This document shows, piece by piece, positions 1-12,014 of a stretch of 64,000 nucleotides of DNA. The notes under the pieces were generated by a model. It saw only the letters and a list, made by a program, of their open reading frames with translations. It was not told the origin of the DNA and did not search any database. Position numbers and translations under genes: made by a program. The stretch is taken from NCBI GenBank assembly GCA_963995505.1, contig OZ023192.1:16785001-16849000 (forward strand), in the 5' to 3' direction. The DNA comes from Hypericum androsaemum. Lineage: Eukaryota > Streptophyta > Magnoliopsida > Malpighiales > Hypericaceae. Every line of letters starts with the position of its first letter. Within the stretch, counting starts at the first letter, position 1.

Positions 1-697
1 TAGTACCCTGTGGTAAAAAATCGATCAATCGAGTCATACTTATTCCAATTAACATCAAAAAGGGCCTCGGGCAGCTGCCCGGAGCTGCCCGAACCTACTT
101 GAACCCTGCCCGGGCTACGTGGCCAGCCACGTCACCAATTTTTGATGATGTGGCGCCACGTGGACATCCATCTCCTTCCCCCCTCCTCCTCCTCCCCCTC
201 CTCCGCGTCCTCCTCCTCCACGTCCCCCTCCTCCTCCTCCTCCTCCTCCTCCGCGTCCTCTGCGTCCTCCTCCTCATCCTCTCCGCGTCCTCCTCCTCCT
301 CATCCTCTCCGCATCCTCCTCCTCCTCCTCCTCCTCCTCCTCTCCGCGTCCTCCTCCTCCGCGTCCTCCTCCTCCTCCCCGCATCCCCCTCCTCCTCCTC
401 CTCCTCCGCGTCCTCCTCCTCCTCCTCTGCGTCCTCCTCCTCCTCCTCCCTGCGTCCTCCTCCTCCTCCTCCTCCCCGCCTCCTCCTCCTCCTCCTCTCC
501 ACGTGGCGCCACGTCATCAAAAATTGGTGATGTGGCTGGCCACGTAGCCCGGGCAGGGTTTGGGTAGGTTCGGGCAGCTGCCTGAGGCCCTTTTTGATGT
601 TAATTGGAATAAGTATGACTCGATTGATCGGTTTTTTACCACAGGATACTAAAGTGATTTTGGTCTATACCACAAGGTACTAAAGTAGACTTTTTCC
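1..697. mobile_element. MULE-like element, left end cut off by window
   Basis: The first ~165 bases (from TAGTACCCTGTGGTAAAAAA) return as an inverted copy at about 500-650, so these are long terminal inverted repeats with few mismatches. The right outer end reads ...AGACTTTTTCC and is followed by TATTTTTTA, probably the target duplication. The left end, and the left duplication, lie before base 1. The interior is an imperfect CCT run rather than a transposase. The inverted repeats match those of the 1348-2417 element. Long inverted repeats and no transposase fit a non-autonomous Mutator-like element. Confidence 0.75.
170..500. repeat. Imperfect (CCT)n tract inside the MULE
   Basis: About 330 bases of TCC/CCT triplets, broken at irregular spacing by TCCGCG, GCATCC and similar variants. 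All frames on both strands are open and give Pro/Ser/Leu or Gly/Arg/Glu low-complexity peptides. I read these as translations of a microsatellite, not proteins. The tract fills the interior of the element and stops at the inverted repeats. Confidence 0.9.
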
Positions 698-706
698 TAT
701 TTTTTA

Positions 707-1338
707 ATAATATTTATTATTCGAATAACTATTGGTCGACTAAAATGCTTAAAATGACACGATTATTATTGAGCCCAGAAAGTAATAATCAAAATTATAT
801 TAATTAATATCTATGAGATTAATAGTTTTAGAGTTATTTAAATCCATATTTTCATCCTACCAAATTTTTTCCAATTATTTCTTTTACATCAATTTTGATA
901 TTTATTTTATTTTATTTATTGCTCGTCAATCACATTATGTAATCTATAGATACGTAGTGGATTATATGTAATCTATAGATACGTAGTGGATTATCATTAA
1001 AAAATATATTGAACTGTGATTTTTGTGTGTAAATTTATGAAAAAAACTGGTCATTAGTGAAAAATTTATGAAAAGATTATTAATCTTAGTTATTTCTATA
1101 ATTTTATCCATTTGGTGGATCTTACAATCCGTGTTGCGATTCTACGATCTACGCTTTCTCTATGCCGGAACGATCTTTAGTGGGATCCCGATTTTGACAA
1201 CCTTACCTGAGAGCCTCGCTCATCGGTATTGCAAGTCGCGTGATCTTATTAATTAGCGGAATCTAAGTACTCAAAATTATAAAAACAAGTTGGATGGAAC
1301 TTGTAATATAATTTAATCATAAGTTTCAACTTTGAGTA
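707..1338. other. AT-rich spacer with a 29-bp tandem duplication
   Basis: No gene seen. A perfect 29-base unit containing TCTATAGATACGTAGTGG occurs twice head to tail at 937-965 and 966-994. The 62-codon frame at 1068-1256 has no recognisable domain and ordinary AT-rich composition. Confidence 0.6.
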
Positions 1339-1347
1339 TTTAAAATA

Positions 1348-2417
1348 GGAAAAAGTCTATTTTAGTATCCTGTGGTATCGCCAAAAATTACTTTAGTACT
1401 CTGTGATAAAAAACTCATCAATCGAGTCAAACCTCACCCAAATTACATCACTTAGGTCCACGGGCAGTTGCCCGGACTTGTCCGGACCCTGCCCGGCCAA
1501 ATGGACCTGCCATGTGGCTTTTTATGCTGACGTGGTATTGACAACTAGACATTCTCTCTCCTCCCTCCCTTTCCCTCTTCTTCTTCTTCTTTAATCCTCA
1601 TTTTTTCTGGGAAAAAATTTTTGAACTATATATCATTTCAAAGCGCATGGAATTCTGATGACGGCCGCCCTGGAAAACCTCAGGCGACAGCGACCTCCTA
1701 CTCAATGATTGCTGAGGGGGTTGGTGGAGGTGGCGGTTAGCTGCCAGATCCCCACCCAGTATGTCGTCGTCATCGGGGTCATCGGGGTCATTGTCGCGAT
1801 CGTCATCGTGGATCCCCACCCAGCAGAATCGTCGTCGTCGGGGCCACGGTTCATCGCTCGCCGCCGTCGTCCCCACATAGTTCGCTGCCCAATCCAGCTC
1901 CTCGCACGACATGAAGCTACAGCTGTTGTTCCCAGCTCTGCCGCTCGCCGCCGCGATTTCTCTTATGCTCTGTTTTGGGAAGAAGCGGAGCAGCATGTAG
2001 ATGGGCTTTATTTTGTATGGTAAGAAGCAACACACGTGACATAAAAGATGAGGCGGTGGGCTTTGTCGTTATGATCTCCTCGAGCCAACATTCAAAATGG
2101 CTGCAAGGTCGAGCAGGGGGTGGTCCCGGCAAGGCGGCAAGGAAGAAGAAGAAGAAGAAGAAAAAGGAGAGAGGGGAAGGAGGAGAGAGGGAAAAAGGAG
2201 AGAGGAGAAGGTGGAGATGCCACGTCAGCATAAAAAGTCACATGGCAGGTCCACTTGGCCGGGCAGGGTCCGGGCAGGTCTGAGCAAGTTCGAGCAGTTA
2301 CCCGTGAACCTAAGTGATGTAAATTGGGTGAGATTTGACTCGATTGATGTGTTTTTTACCACACGGTACTAAAGTAATTTTTGGCGATACTATAGGGTAC
2401 TAAAATAGACTTTTCTC
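1348..2417. mobile_element. MULE-like element with GC-rich interior
   Basis: Terminal inverted repeats of about 190 bases (left 1348-1540, right about 2215-2417) share the CTGTGGTA, TCAATCGAGTCAAA and GGGCAG blocks of the first element in this window. The probable 9-bp target duplications are TTTAAAATA at 1339-1347 and TTTAAAGTA at 2418-2426 (8 of 9 identical). The interior (about 1600-2200) is GC-rich, unlike the surroundings, and has an open minus-strand frame at 1598-2035 with an Asp-rich stretch. I do not recognise it. It could be captured host DNA, as in Pack-MULEs. No transposase. Confidence 0.75.
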
Positions 2418-2426
2418 TTTAAAGTA

Positions 2427-3203
2427 CAACGATAAGAAGACGGAATCCAATTACTAGAGTTGAAGGCCTGCCATTGAACACTAACGTTAACACTGTATGT
2501 GTTTTTTCATAATCACTTAACATAAACTGGGAGAAGGCATGGGTCACAATTGTGAAAATAATAACTCCAGAAAAATGTTAAAAATCTATTTTACTATCCT
2601 GTAATTTGTCGTATTATTATCATGTAATTTTAAAATTTTTAACAGAGCAACAAAAGTTCCTTTAATAGACAACCCACTATTTGATAAAAAAAATTCAGAA
2701 AAATATCCCCAAGTATTATCCAATTAAAAATTTAAAAACAAATCAGAAATCAAAATTAAAACCAAGTTTGTCTGGAGTATTTTTTAAAAATTTTATTTGT
2801 TTCTCAAAAATTTAAAACCAAATTTGTTTCTTAGTTATATTTGAGATATTTTTGTCTGAAAAAATTATTCAAATAGTCTTTAATCTTTATGTTAATTAGA
2901 AAATTTTGTCACTGGAATCAACAATTTGAAACTACAAAAAAGTTTTATTTTATTTTATTTACTCTTAAACCCCTTTTATCTTTTCTTGGGGAAAACTCTT
3001 AAACCCCTCCCTTATCCAAAATCCCTCCTTTCCCTTTGCTCGATCAGCTACTAGCTGCATGCACTCTGTTCTGTTCCTCTTCAAGATGTGCCATAGCTAG
3101 TTTCTTGCAAGGAAATTCTTTAAAGATTCTGTCTTTACAACCCTAACAGAGCACAGTTAAAAGGGTCATCTTTAGCCCTAGAACCCCAATTGGGTTGAAT
3201 TGA
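2427..3203. promoter_or_regulatory. Upstream region and probable 5' leader of HEMERA
   Basis: AT-rich DNA to about 2980, then a pyrimidine-rich stretch (CCCCTCCC, CCCTCCTTTCCC) and mixed-composition sequence leading to the proposed ATG at 3204. This looks like a core promoter and 5' untranslated leader. I cannot place a transcription start or TATA box with confidence. Confidence 0.35.
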
Positions 3204-6200
3204 ATGGCATCTTTATCACCTACTTGGTGTTACCAAGGTCAGTTAGTTCCCACCTGGGTTTTGCGAGTCCTTTGTGGGTTCCTTTTGGTCTGAGAATTGC
3301 ACCAAAAAATGGCAATCTTTGTCAGTTACTTGGTGTTTCAGAGGGTTGTTTCCTTTTGTTTGGGGTAGAGATTGCTTTTCTGTTGAAGTGAATTCCACTC
3401 GAACCGATTCCGCAAGTCCTTTGTGGCTTCTTTTTTAGATGTTTCTAATGTTTGTTGGTCTTGGAATTGTGCAATAATGGCTGGCAGGTGGAGTACTGAG
3501 GCATCCAGCTTCTGCAGGTGGGAAGCCATGTACCAATAACTTTCAGGTTTTATCTCTATCCCATTTGGGGGTTGGTTTGCATTTGCTGAATGGGACGGGA
3601 CGTGCTTTAGCTTGAATGAACCCGAGAGGCAACTACGTCTTTTGCTTGGTTGTTAGTCCCAATGTAATCACGGGGCAGTACGGCCATACGATTAAGCTTT
3701 ACATTTTTCACCCCCTGAAATGAGCTGAACATCTCTAGAATAGATCTTGCTTTTAGGCTGGATATTTGATATCTGAAACAAGTTTTGGCTTTCCTTGGTT
3801 CCCACTTGGATTTTACGATCCTCGCCTTTCTGTTGTATCTATTGGTTCTTCGTGATGCCTGCTTACTAAATCTAAAATGGCATCTCGTGGTCCTCCATCT
3901 ACCTGCAGACATCGTTCCTAGTTTCCTTTGCAGCCCCACATAGAGAACATGGATATCAAGAAAATAGGAGGGCACGGTTATTTCCTCGTTTAAGATGCCA
4001 GAAAGATGATGAGGACGTCAGACATATATCCGTGGAGGGCCCTCCATATAACGCTTACTTGGATTCTTCATCTGGTGAATTTCAACCGGCATTTGGTGCA
4101 CGTGCTGCTATTCCACCTGAGGAATGTTGGCCAGAGGGCACAAAAGATAGAGTTAGAGCTTCTAGAGCTCCTGAACCAACTGGTGTCTCAACAGGATCTC
4201 CATCTTACGGCCAACAGCCTGGAAGCAGGAGGAAAAATTATAAAGCATCAGCATCTGCTTCGGAATCTACTGGAGTCAGTTCTGAGCCTGGCGATCCGGA
4301 GGTTATTGAAATAGATGAGGAGGAAGCAATCGATGAGACCAATGATTTCTCTTCTGACTATGTTTCTTATGAGTTAGAACCAGAAGAGCCAACCGGGTAT
4401 GCTCTAGACAAGAAACTTGGACGTCCTCATCCCTTTGTTGATCCAAAGAAGAGGAGGAAAGTTGAAGGAACTCTTACAAACGACGAACTGTGGTGGAATT
4501 GGAGAAAGCCTAAAAAAGAAATATGGTCTAGGTGGCAACGCAGGAAACCCGATGTTGACACGGTTAGTACAACATGATTATGAATGCAAAATTGGGAAAA
4601 TCTGGGTTAAATGGATATAATAGTGCTGTGGGGAGAAAAGTAACTTCATATAGTACATTCTGGAAATATTTGTTCTGTCATTCTATGCAGCTTTAGTTCC
4701 ATGGTTTTATACCTAATTGTTAATGCAGATTTAAACTCACTTGTAGTTTTACATTGAGCACAGTCTCATTACATTCAATCTCTACTTTTCTCCAGATTCG
4801 GTTTATTTAAAATTTATACTTTAATTTATAGGTAAAGTGTGTAATTCATTCTTTGAAAACTGTTGCTATGGTTATTGTACTTCTTCTTTATTTGCCTTTG
4901 GTTGTTTCTTTATATTTGCTATGGTTATTGTACTACTTTCAATGAGGGATCGGTAGGTTGCTGTAGGTCCAGTGAATTGCATTCTTCGAGTCCTCGAGTT
5001 CAGTATTATGTAAGTTTATTCAAGTATTGCTTATTGGATCTTGAAAAGCCCAATTTACTGAGCGTTGTCATCTTTCTAATTTCATATTGTTCATATATTT
5101 GGCAACCTTTGGCAAGTAATGGTAGAAGTTCTTGGATTCAGCATTTATGAACTTTATATTTATTAGGATCCTCATACTCATCTCTGGTTTATTCCCGTTT
5201 CGCATTTGAAAGTGCTGTTTCATAATTTTGAAGGTTTTCCTCAAAGCAATGGTTGAAACTGGGCAAGTTGAGATATTTGGGGAGGAACCAACAATTGCAG
5301 AGACAGCGCTTTACCGATCTAGAAGACATCTATATAAGGAAGAGAGGTACCTTTGCTGCTTTGCATATCTATTTTATATATGCTGCTGTGGATTAGGTTC
5401 CCTCTCATATGTTATTTTGTTTCTTTATAGACTTGAAGCTGAACAGGAAAAGCTGGAAAGTGTTGGTCCTATTGCGTATTACTCGGAATGGGTAAAAGCC
5501 TGGAAGAAAGACACCTCTCGTGAAGCTATTCAGAAGCATTTTGAAGAAACTGGTGAAGATGAAACCACACAATTGATTGAGATGTTTTGCCATCAGACAG
5601 ACCGTGAATTTAGAATAATGATGGGGACTGATGTCCGGATACGTAGGGATCCTTTGGCAATGCGAATGCGGGAGGATCAAATAAAGCAAAGTATGTATCT
5701 TGTTTTTCTTTCCTTATCAAAATGGTGACAATAGTTATGCTTTGTTTTCAATGCCGAAAAGGAACATTTTAAATAAAAAAATTCTATGCAGTTTGGGGAG
5801 GAGATCCAGTTTACCCGACCATAAACTACATTCAGGATCCAAATGAGGTAGTTGATTACAGGGGTCCCAACTTTCATGAACCGACACCAAATATACTGGA
5901 TTTTCTGAAAGAGGTTAGTCATTTTTGTAATCGAGTTTATTCTGCATGCTTATATGAGGTAACAGGTTGAGCTCCATGGCTTTCTTTTGCTCAAATCAGG
6001 CCTGTTTTGCCGGTATTAAGCAATATTTCCTTGAGCAAATTTGGAATTTATTCAGTTGGTATGCAATGTATGGTGGCAATATGATCTGCTTTTACTGGAT
6101 GAATGATACGGATCTAAGACTTGTGTTTTTGATATTATCGTATTCAGTGCTGATCTTTTACCCTCTCGTGATTAGCATGGCAAAGTCATTACGAGAGAGG

Positions 6201-7535
6201 AGATGGAGAAGATTCTTGCCGAAGACGAGCCAGAAGAAGTCGAGGTGGATAAGAAATGGCTATTACCATTGCTGAATTTTCTTGTCAAATGCTAGCTATT
6301 TAGCAACCATAGTCCGATATTTTCCATTTTGGTAATGCCTAACATCATGAAGACTGCTTCAAACTATAGGTGGAGATACACATAAAGCACTACATGTTGC
6401 TAGACCATATCAAGCTGATGATTTGGCTTCTACGGCACAAGAGCATAAAATGTTTCATATTTCGTGATCTTTAATAAAGTATGCGCCAAGCTTACCCAGT
6501 TCCAGTAATGCTTAGCTGTTGCTGTAGTTGTGGTCGCATTGACGGCCATCTGGTTTTACTTGTGAAGATGATTGTGAAATATGTGATGTAGTGTCGCCGT
6601 TGATGTTAATCTGAACACTCCCAATTCCGATGATTGAACCGAGAATCTGTAGTCTCATTGTGCAAAATGTACCATTGTTCTGATCAATATGTAGAGTGAT
6701 GTCTGCGAAACCTCTCTTCTCTACCTGCTACATGTTATTAGCAACGATAAACTATTACCGGGAATGATGTTTCTTGAAATCTTATTGTTGGTCAATTGGG
6801 TGCAGACAGCAGACACGGATGAAGCAATGGCACGGGCTGTTGACATTGGTGAAACCGAGGTGAGTGCCTTCTTTATTTTTCGACTTTTGCATTATCTCCC
6901 TCTTCATGCATCTGATCTGAATGTGCACTTGCTTAATGCAACAGGATGAGGAAGAAACTACTGAAGCTGACACGGGAGTAGTTGCCCAAGATGAAGTAGT
7001 CGAGGAGGAGGAGGAGCACGAAGAGACAGAGACAGAGGCAGAGTCGGAGTCAGAGGAAGAGGAAGAGGAAGAGGGAGAGGACGAGAAAGAGGAAGAGGTG
7101 AAAAAGAAAACCACACGCAACTGGAGCGTGCAGAAAACTAATCCTCAGCCGCGTAAAAAGAAGGTGATGGAATTGTCTATCATCATCTATGTTTTCTCTG
7201 GTATAAACCAACTGATACGAAGACACACGACCCTGTACTCTGCTTGCCAGCTTTCCCTATCATGGTCTACAAATCATATATAAGATTCGTTAGCGGCAGC
7301 CGCCGACCCTATTCCCTACCATCTCCATAATCCATCTCTCTGTATTTCTTTATAATGCGACGGCCTTCATGCTATAACTTCACTCTCTTCAGAGTCCATG
7401 CTACTGATTACAGTGCTTTCACTTAAACTGCAGGGCAAGTCGAAGAAGAAAGGAGAGATGAGTCTTGATGAAGCGATAGATGACTCGGAGAACTTGACAG
7501 ATTTTCTCATGGACTTCGACGAAGAAGAGCAATAA
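3204..7535 (+). CDS. PTAC12: HEMERA / PLASTID TRANSCRIPTIONALLY ACTIVE 12 (pTAC12, PAP5), nine exons
   Basis: Proposed coding exons: 3204-3237, 3922 (or 3934)-4562, 5234-5346, 5431-5690, 5792-5913, 6176-6244, 6806-6859, 6945-7163, 7434-7535. All phases join, giving about 537 (or 533) residues; Arabidopsis HMR has 527. From exon 2 on the match to my memory of HMR is close: EGPPY..YLDSSSGEFQPAF, IPPEECWPEGTKDRVRASRAPEPTG (seen in pieces), LDKKLGRPHPF, MRMREDQIKQIWGGDPVYP, ARAVDIGE, then a long Glu-rich tract (about residues 432-480) and the end SENLTDFLMDFDEEEQ. The start MASLSPTWCYQ resembles a plastid transit peptide. The family is part of the plastid-encoded RNA polymerase complex and also acts in the nucleus in phytochrome signalling; the acidic end corresponds to its activation motif. 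A PKKRRKV motif near residue 186 looks like a nuclear localisation signal. Exon 1 is the least certain part. Confidence 0.92.
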
Positions 7536-10510
7536 ACTGTCATGTACGTTGTCAAATGAACTCCCATGCACAATAGAAGAGATGCATCACGTAGATGGGA
7601 TCGAATACTATCTTTTCGGCCGTGTACGTGGTAGTTCAATAGGCAGATGGACCGTGCGACCATGGCTATACGCCCCGCGGCCCATCTCCGCATACAAGAC
7701 CCTCAAGGAGCCTAGCCTGGTTTGCGTGGTCCATAGACCATATTATATTCCTATGAGTTTGAATGTTATTATGCCAAGTGAGGATGAGCTTGTGAGTCAT
7801 TGATGCCCTTAGAAACTCATGATATTTTTTTTTGTGAATCATGTTATTCAGAGTCGAACAATCACTGTCGGCCCTTATCTAGGAGCGGTTTTCCAAATGG
7901 TGTTTTACATTCTTAAGGCTTAAACTTAAGACCTCCTTAAGTAAATCTAAGTCACTTACCACTTGAACCGATTCCCGTCCTGAGATTTTAGGTCGCCTTT
8001 GGTAGGCTGATTGGGATAGCATTAATGCAGCTAGGAGGTGGTGATAAAACATGTAATACGGAGTTGCGTAGGGCCACATATTGTGTGCTTCTTAAACTAG
8101 AAACTAACTTGTCGTATAACCCAATAGGGATATGGATCCGCCCATAACGCATGTGGGCTGTCCTTTGTTGATAAAATGGTTGCCATTTTTTAATGTGCAT
8201 GGCATAGTTGCTAAAGCAGGAGAGTTACTTGTCACCAAGCCCGTAAATTAGCTGTTAATTAAAAGTTTCGAATACGAATTTAAAAAAAATTTAATTGAAC
8301 TGTTTATCACCATATGTAGTCTTTGACTCAAACTTGGACACTGAATATTCGGATTCTATGTAGTTCCGTCGAAAGAAGATGAAAGAGAGTTGCTTCACTA
8401 ATAGTAATTATTGGCTTTGTTTAGGTAATTGGTGGCTATTCAAAATCATATGATATTTAGATACTCATTATGCTGACTAGTGAGGAATTGATTCGGGTCG
8501 GATTACAAAAATAGGAAACCTTGCAAATAGATTGTTATAGTGGAAAAAAGAGATGGGGCTAAATGAAAAGGGCATAGTTAGGGAAACAGATTAGGTGCGG
8601 AAACAGATTGGGTGCTGACAATGTAAAGTTGCTAGTATCATACTATTAGTCTGACATGTCATGGGTGGAGTGGTTTCAAAAGTAGTTTTGTGTAAAAAAC
8701 TAGTGGGTTTGGGTAGTCAAAACCACCAAAATTTTGATGGGTCGTAACTTTTGACTCGTTTGAACTATTATAATATTCGGAAAAAAAATTTCCTGATCTC
8801 CGCGAGCTACAACATTGCCCTAACGATCGAGTTTTGGGGTCAAATTCGAAGCTATTTGAAAGTTACAGCTACTTTAAGACTTGGTAAAAAAATTGATTTT
8901 TGGTTGAAATTTTCTATTTGGACTGAAGTTTTTGTGTTCCAATTCAGATATAACTCAGGCGGAACCTTCAAAGTGGGTTTTGATGTGGTTCGTCCTTATA
9001 TTTTTGCCTTTTAATTCGATGTACATTTGTGTTTTGCCTTTGAAAAATGATGTGTTGTGTGTTTTAGTATTTGAAAATTGATGTGCCCTTATATTTTTTT
9101 TCTTTGAGAACTGATGTGTCATTGGATGTGTCACTGGTATGATGTACTGCCGGAGTGATGTGCCATTGAAAAATTGATGTAACGTCGTGATGTGCCGTTA
9201 GAAATTTAATGTGTCATTGTGATATGTTGTTGTAATATACCGTCGTACGATGTGGTGTCGTCTCCATGTTATCTGATTGGTGATGCTGGGTCTGTCCCAT
9301 AGTTAGGAGATTTTTATACCTCAGTAATGTGGAGTAATGTGGGGGCTAATAAAAGACTAGAGAAGAATCCCAGGCAATAGTTATCTAATTAATTTAATTA
9401 GCTAGATATCACTTGGCAGGTTGGTCAATGGGATAGATTTTTTCCTCTTATGTAAGCACATTTGCCCCACTTTCTTCATTAGAAAATCATGTCACATTTT
9501 TTATTGTCACATTTTTTATTAATTGTTTAATTAATTTTTTTACCCTAGTGCCTTCCAGATAGCACACAATCAAGTATGTTGGAATGCCAGAATTGTCCCC
9601 CGTCTAACCTTAATTTATTCCCCCATGGCCTACACTATCTATCTGATAATTCTGCAAAATCTCAAAAAGTGCTTTAAATTACTAAAATATTCCGCACACT
9701 TCATTCTTTCTCTCTCCATCCACATCTCAGGTTATCTTCCACCCTATTATATTCCATTATTGAAATGATTATTTGCATGCCCATTATCGTCAATTAGAAA
9801 TTGGGGGGAAAAGGAACATCTATACATCTTATTGCCTAACTTCCCTTTATTAGCCTCTCAAAAAAAACTTCCCTTTATTACAAGTGTGGTCCACACTCAG
9901 ATTTTTTCAAGATCACCTAGTATGGAGAGACCTAATAAATTTATTAATTCGACTAATCAACTAAACATAATTAAAATAAGATAACAAAACTCTTTTAACT
10001 AAATTTTATCACCGTTACATTATAGAACTCGAGATAAAATTTGTGTCAGTTAATCTAAGCGCATGGTGTGCTATCCAGATATGTAATGTTCGGATTCATG
10101 CTAGGAATTCAAAATATACTAACGTGCCATAATTAGAATCCATCATGATTAAAATTGTTTAGACTTGCATTAAATATTAATTAATTAATATCCACTATTA
10201 GTCTAATAATTTGACCATGTACATGTTGTCGGTTGGCTATTTGTCCTCGTAGTCGAAGGACAATTAAATGGAAAAACCCACATTTAGGTGATTCAGAATT
10301 TGCCTAATCTGGCAACTTTGATTACTTCAAGATGATGCTTGATGTTGATCCTACCCTTTTTTCCCTCTTCTTAATTTGAAATCTCTTGAGAATCTCTTTC
10401 AATTAGGATTATATATTTATTAAATATCAGCAGTATAATACTATTTAGAGAGTCATACTTCAAATATGGAACAAAAGTAACTTTTACTATAGACTCCGTG
10501 TCAAGTTGCA
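7536..10510. other. Intergenic DNA with dispersed repeat pieces
   Basis: No gene seen. The stretch at about 7845-7910 (AGGAGCGGTTTTCC block with GAGTCGA before it) recurs at about 39417-39460, so it is a dispersed repeat. Bases 8730-8940 carry text typical of plant LTR-retrotransposon remnants (GGGTCGTAACTTTTGACTC). Bases 9030-9250 are a loose array of GATGTG-containing words (TGATGTGCC, TTGATGT). The 87-codon frame at 8751-9014 is probably a by-product of these repeats. Confidence 0.45.
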
Positions 10511-10519
10511 TTATTATTT

Positions 10520-12005
10520 GGAAAAAGTACACATAAGTACCATGTGATTACAGCGATTATCACTTGGGTACCCTGTGGTTTCAAAACCGTTAGAAAGGTC
10601 CAACTTATTTCAATGTTTGTCACGGACCGGTCCCAAGCTATGGTCTGATTTTTTTTGGAGAAACGGCTTCATTTTATGGCCGACGTGGACTATCACGTGG
10701 CTTAGACTAGGATTACTCAATGCTGACGTGGCGGTGAGTAAATTATCAAATTAGTACTAGGTTTTTTTATTTCTTTTCAAAAAACTAAAATCCCCAAACG
10801 TCCACACACACCCATCTTCTTCTTCCCCTTCACTATCTCTCTCTCTCTCCCCATCTCTCCCTCCATTTCCAAATCCATCCCTAAAGGAACCCAAAACACA
10901 AATTAACAAGAAGCAAGAAACGAGGACTTTCTCGATGCAAGAAATGGCCGCCCGGGCCCACGACGTTGCTGCCATCACCATCAAGGGCCCCTCAGCTATT
11001 CTCAACTTCCCCAACCTTGCTCCCTACTTCCTCCGCCCCGCCTCCTCCTCCCCACGCGACGTCTAGGCCGTCGCCATACGCGCCGCCCACATGGACCCCA
11101 CTTTGAAGCTATCCTCCTCCACCTCGTCCTTCTCCTCCGAGGAAGAGGAGGAGGTCGGGGAGATCCTCGAGCTTCTGAGCCTTGGGCCCACCTACTACGA
11201 CATCCCCGAGCTTGTCTGTCGTCGAGTGCTACTGGGTATGGGAAACTCCCACCTCGACATTTTCGTTGTGGCCCTGCTGGTCCAGTGACCTGCTACTGGG
11301 TATGGGAAACCCCCTCCTCGACATCTCCGCTGTCGTCGACGAGCCCTTCCTCAAAAATTGAGCTCCTTTCTTTTTTTATTTATTAATTATATCTTTTGGG
11401 TTCTTGTTTCTGGGGTGTGGAGTGGGGAGAAAGTGAAGGATGGGTCGAAATGTGAAATGGGTTTTCTTTTGGGAGCTTGGAATCTTTGATCTTGCGTGGA
11501 GCTGAGGGGTTTACAAGCCATTTTCGTTGCTTGTCTATAAAGTGTGTGTTTTTATGCCTATGTGAAGTTGCTTTAGTGTTAGGGTTGGTGTTGAGGATCT
11601 TCGCCACGACTTGAACACAGTGAGCTTCTTGTTAATTTGTGTTTAGAGCTTCTTGTGGATTTGGAAAAGAAGGGAGAGATGGGGAGAGAGAGAGAGTGAA
11701 GGGAAGAAGAAGATGGGTGTGGACGTTTGGGGATTTTGGTTTTCTGAAAAGAAATTTAAAAAATCAGGTACTAATTTGGTAATTTATCCACCGCCACGTC
11801 AGCATTGAGTAATCATATTCTAAGCCACGTGGCAGTCCACGTCGGCCATAAAATGACGCCGTTTCTCCCAAAAAAATTGGACCGGAGCTCGGGACCGGTC
11901 CGTGACAAACATTGAAATAAGTTTGACCTTTTTTACGGTTTTGAAACCACAAGGTACCTAAGTAATAATCGCTGAAACTACAGGGTACTTATGTGTACTT
12001 TTCCC
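10520..12005. mobile_element. Pack-MULE carrying an AP2/ERF gene fragment
   Basis: Long terminal inverted repeats: left 10520-10760 (GGAAAAAGTACACATAAGTA) and right about 11755-12005, inverted, with matching internal blocks such as the CCGGTCC and CCACGTGGC regions. Flanks TTATTATTT (10511-10519) and TTATTGTTT (12006-12014) agree at 8 of 9 bases, the 9-bp duplication typical of Mutator-like elements. The interior is GC-rich and contains part of an ERF transcription factor gene (separate entry). A second internal inverted pairing joins about 10760-10860 with 11640-11760. No transposase. Confidence 0.85.
10935..11287 (+). pseudogene. Captured AP2/ERF (DREB/TINY-like) 3' fragment
   Basis: In one frame from 10935 the translation reads [20 protein letters not shown] then [15 protein letters not shown] and SPRDV, an in-frame TAG (11064-11066), then AVAIRAAHMD, an acidic stretch SSEEEEEVGEILELLSLG and a short end. 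This matches the last third of an AP2 domain (family: [20 protein letters not shown]), the following PRPASLSPRD..AAA.KAA segment, and the EIVELP.LGTSY motif of DREB/TINY-type proteins. The first two beta-strands of the AP2 domain, which contact DNA, are absent, and the stop breaks the frame. I call it a non-functional capture inside the MULE; transcription is still possible. Confidence 0.8.
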
Positions 12006-12014
12006 TTATTGTTT

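Noticed and set aside
95..567. Long open frames on both strands rich in Ser/Pro/Leu or Arg/Gly/Glu
   Set aside because: They are translations of an imperfect CCT microsatellite; every frame is open, so openness carries no information.
3478..3560. ATG at 3478 (MAGRWSTEASS) as the HEMERA start
   Set aside because: No donor after it joins exon 2 in frame without a stop; the ATG at 3204 with donor at 3238 does.
6921..7283. A 120-codon Glu-rich frame as a separate gene
   Set aside because: It is exon 8 of HEMERA read on into the following intron.
8751..9014. 87-codon frame as a small gene
   Set aside because: Lies in text typical of retrotransposon remnants and has no domain.
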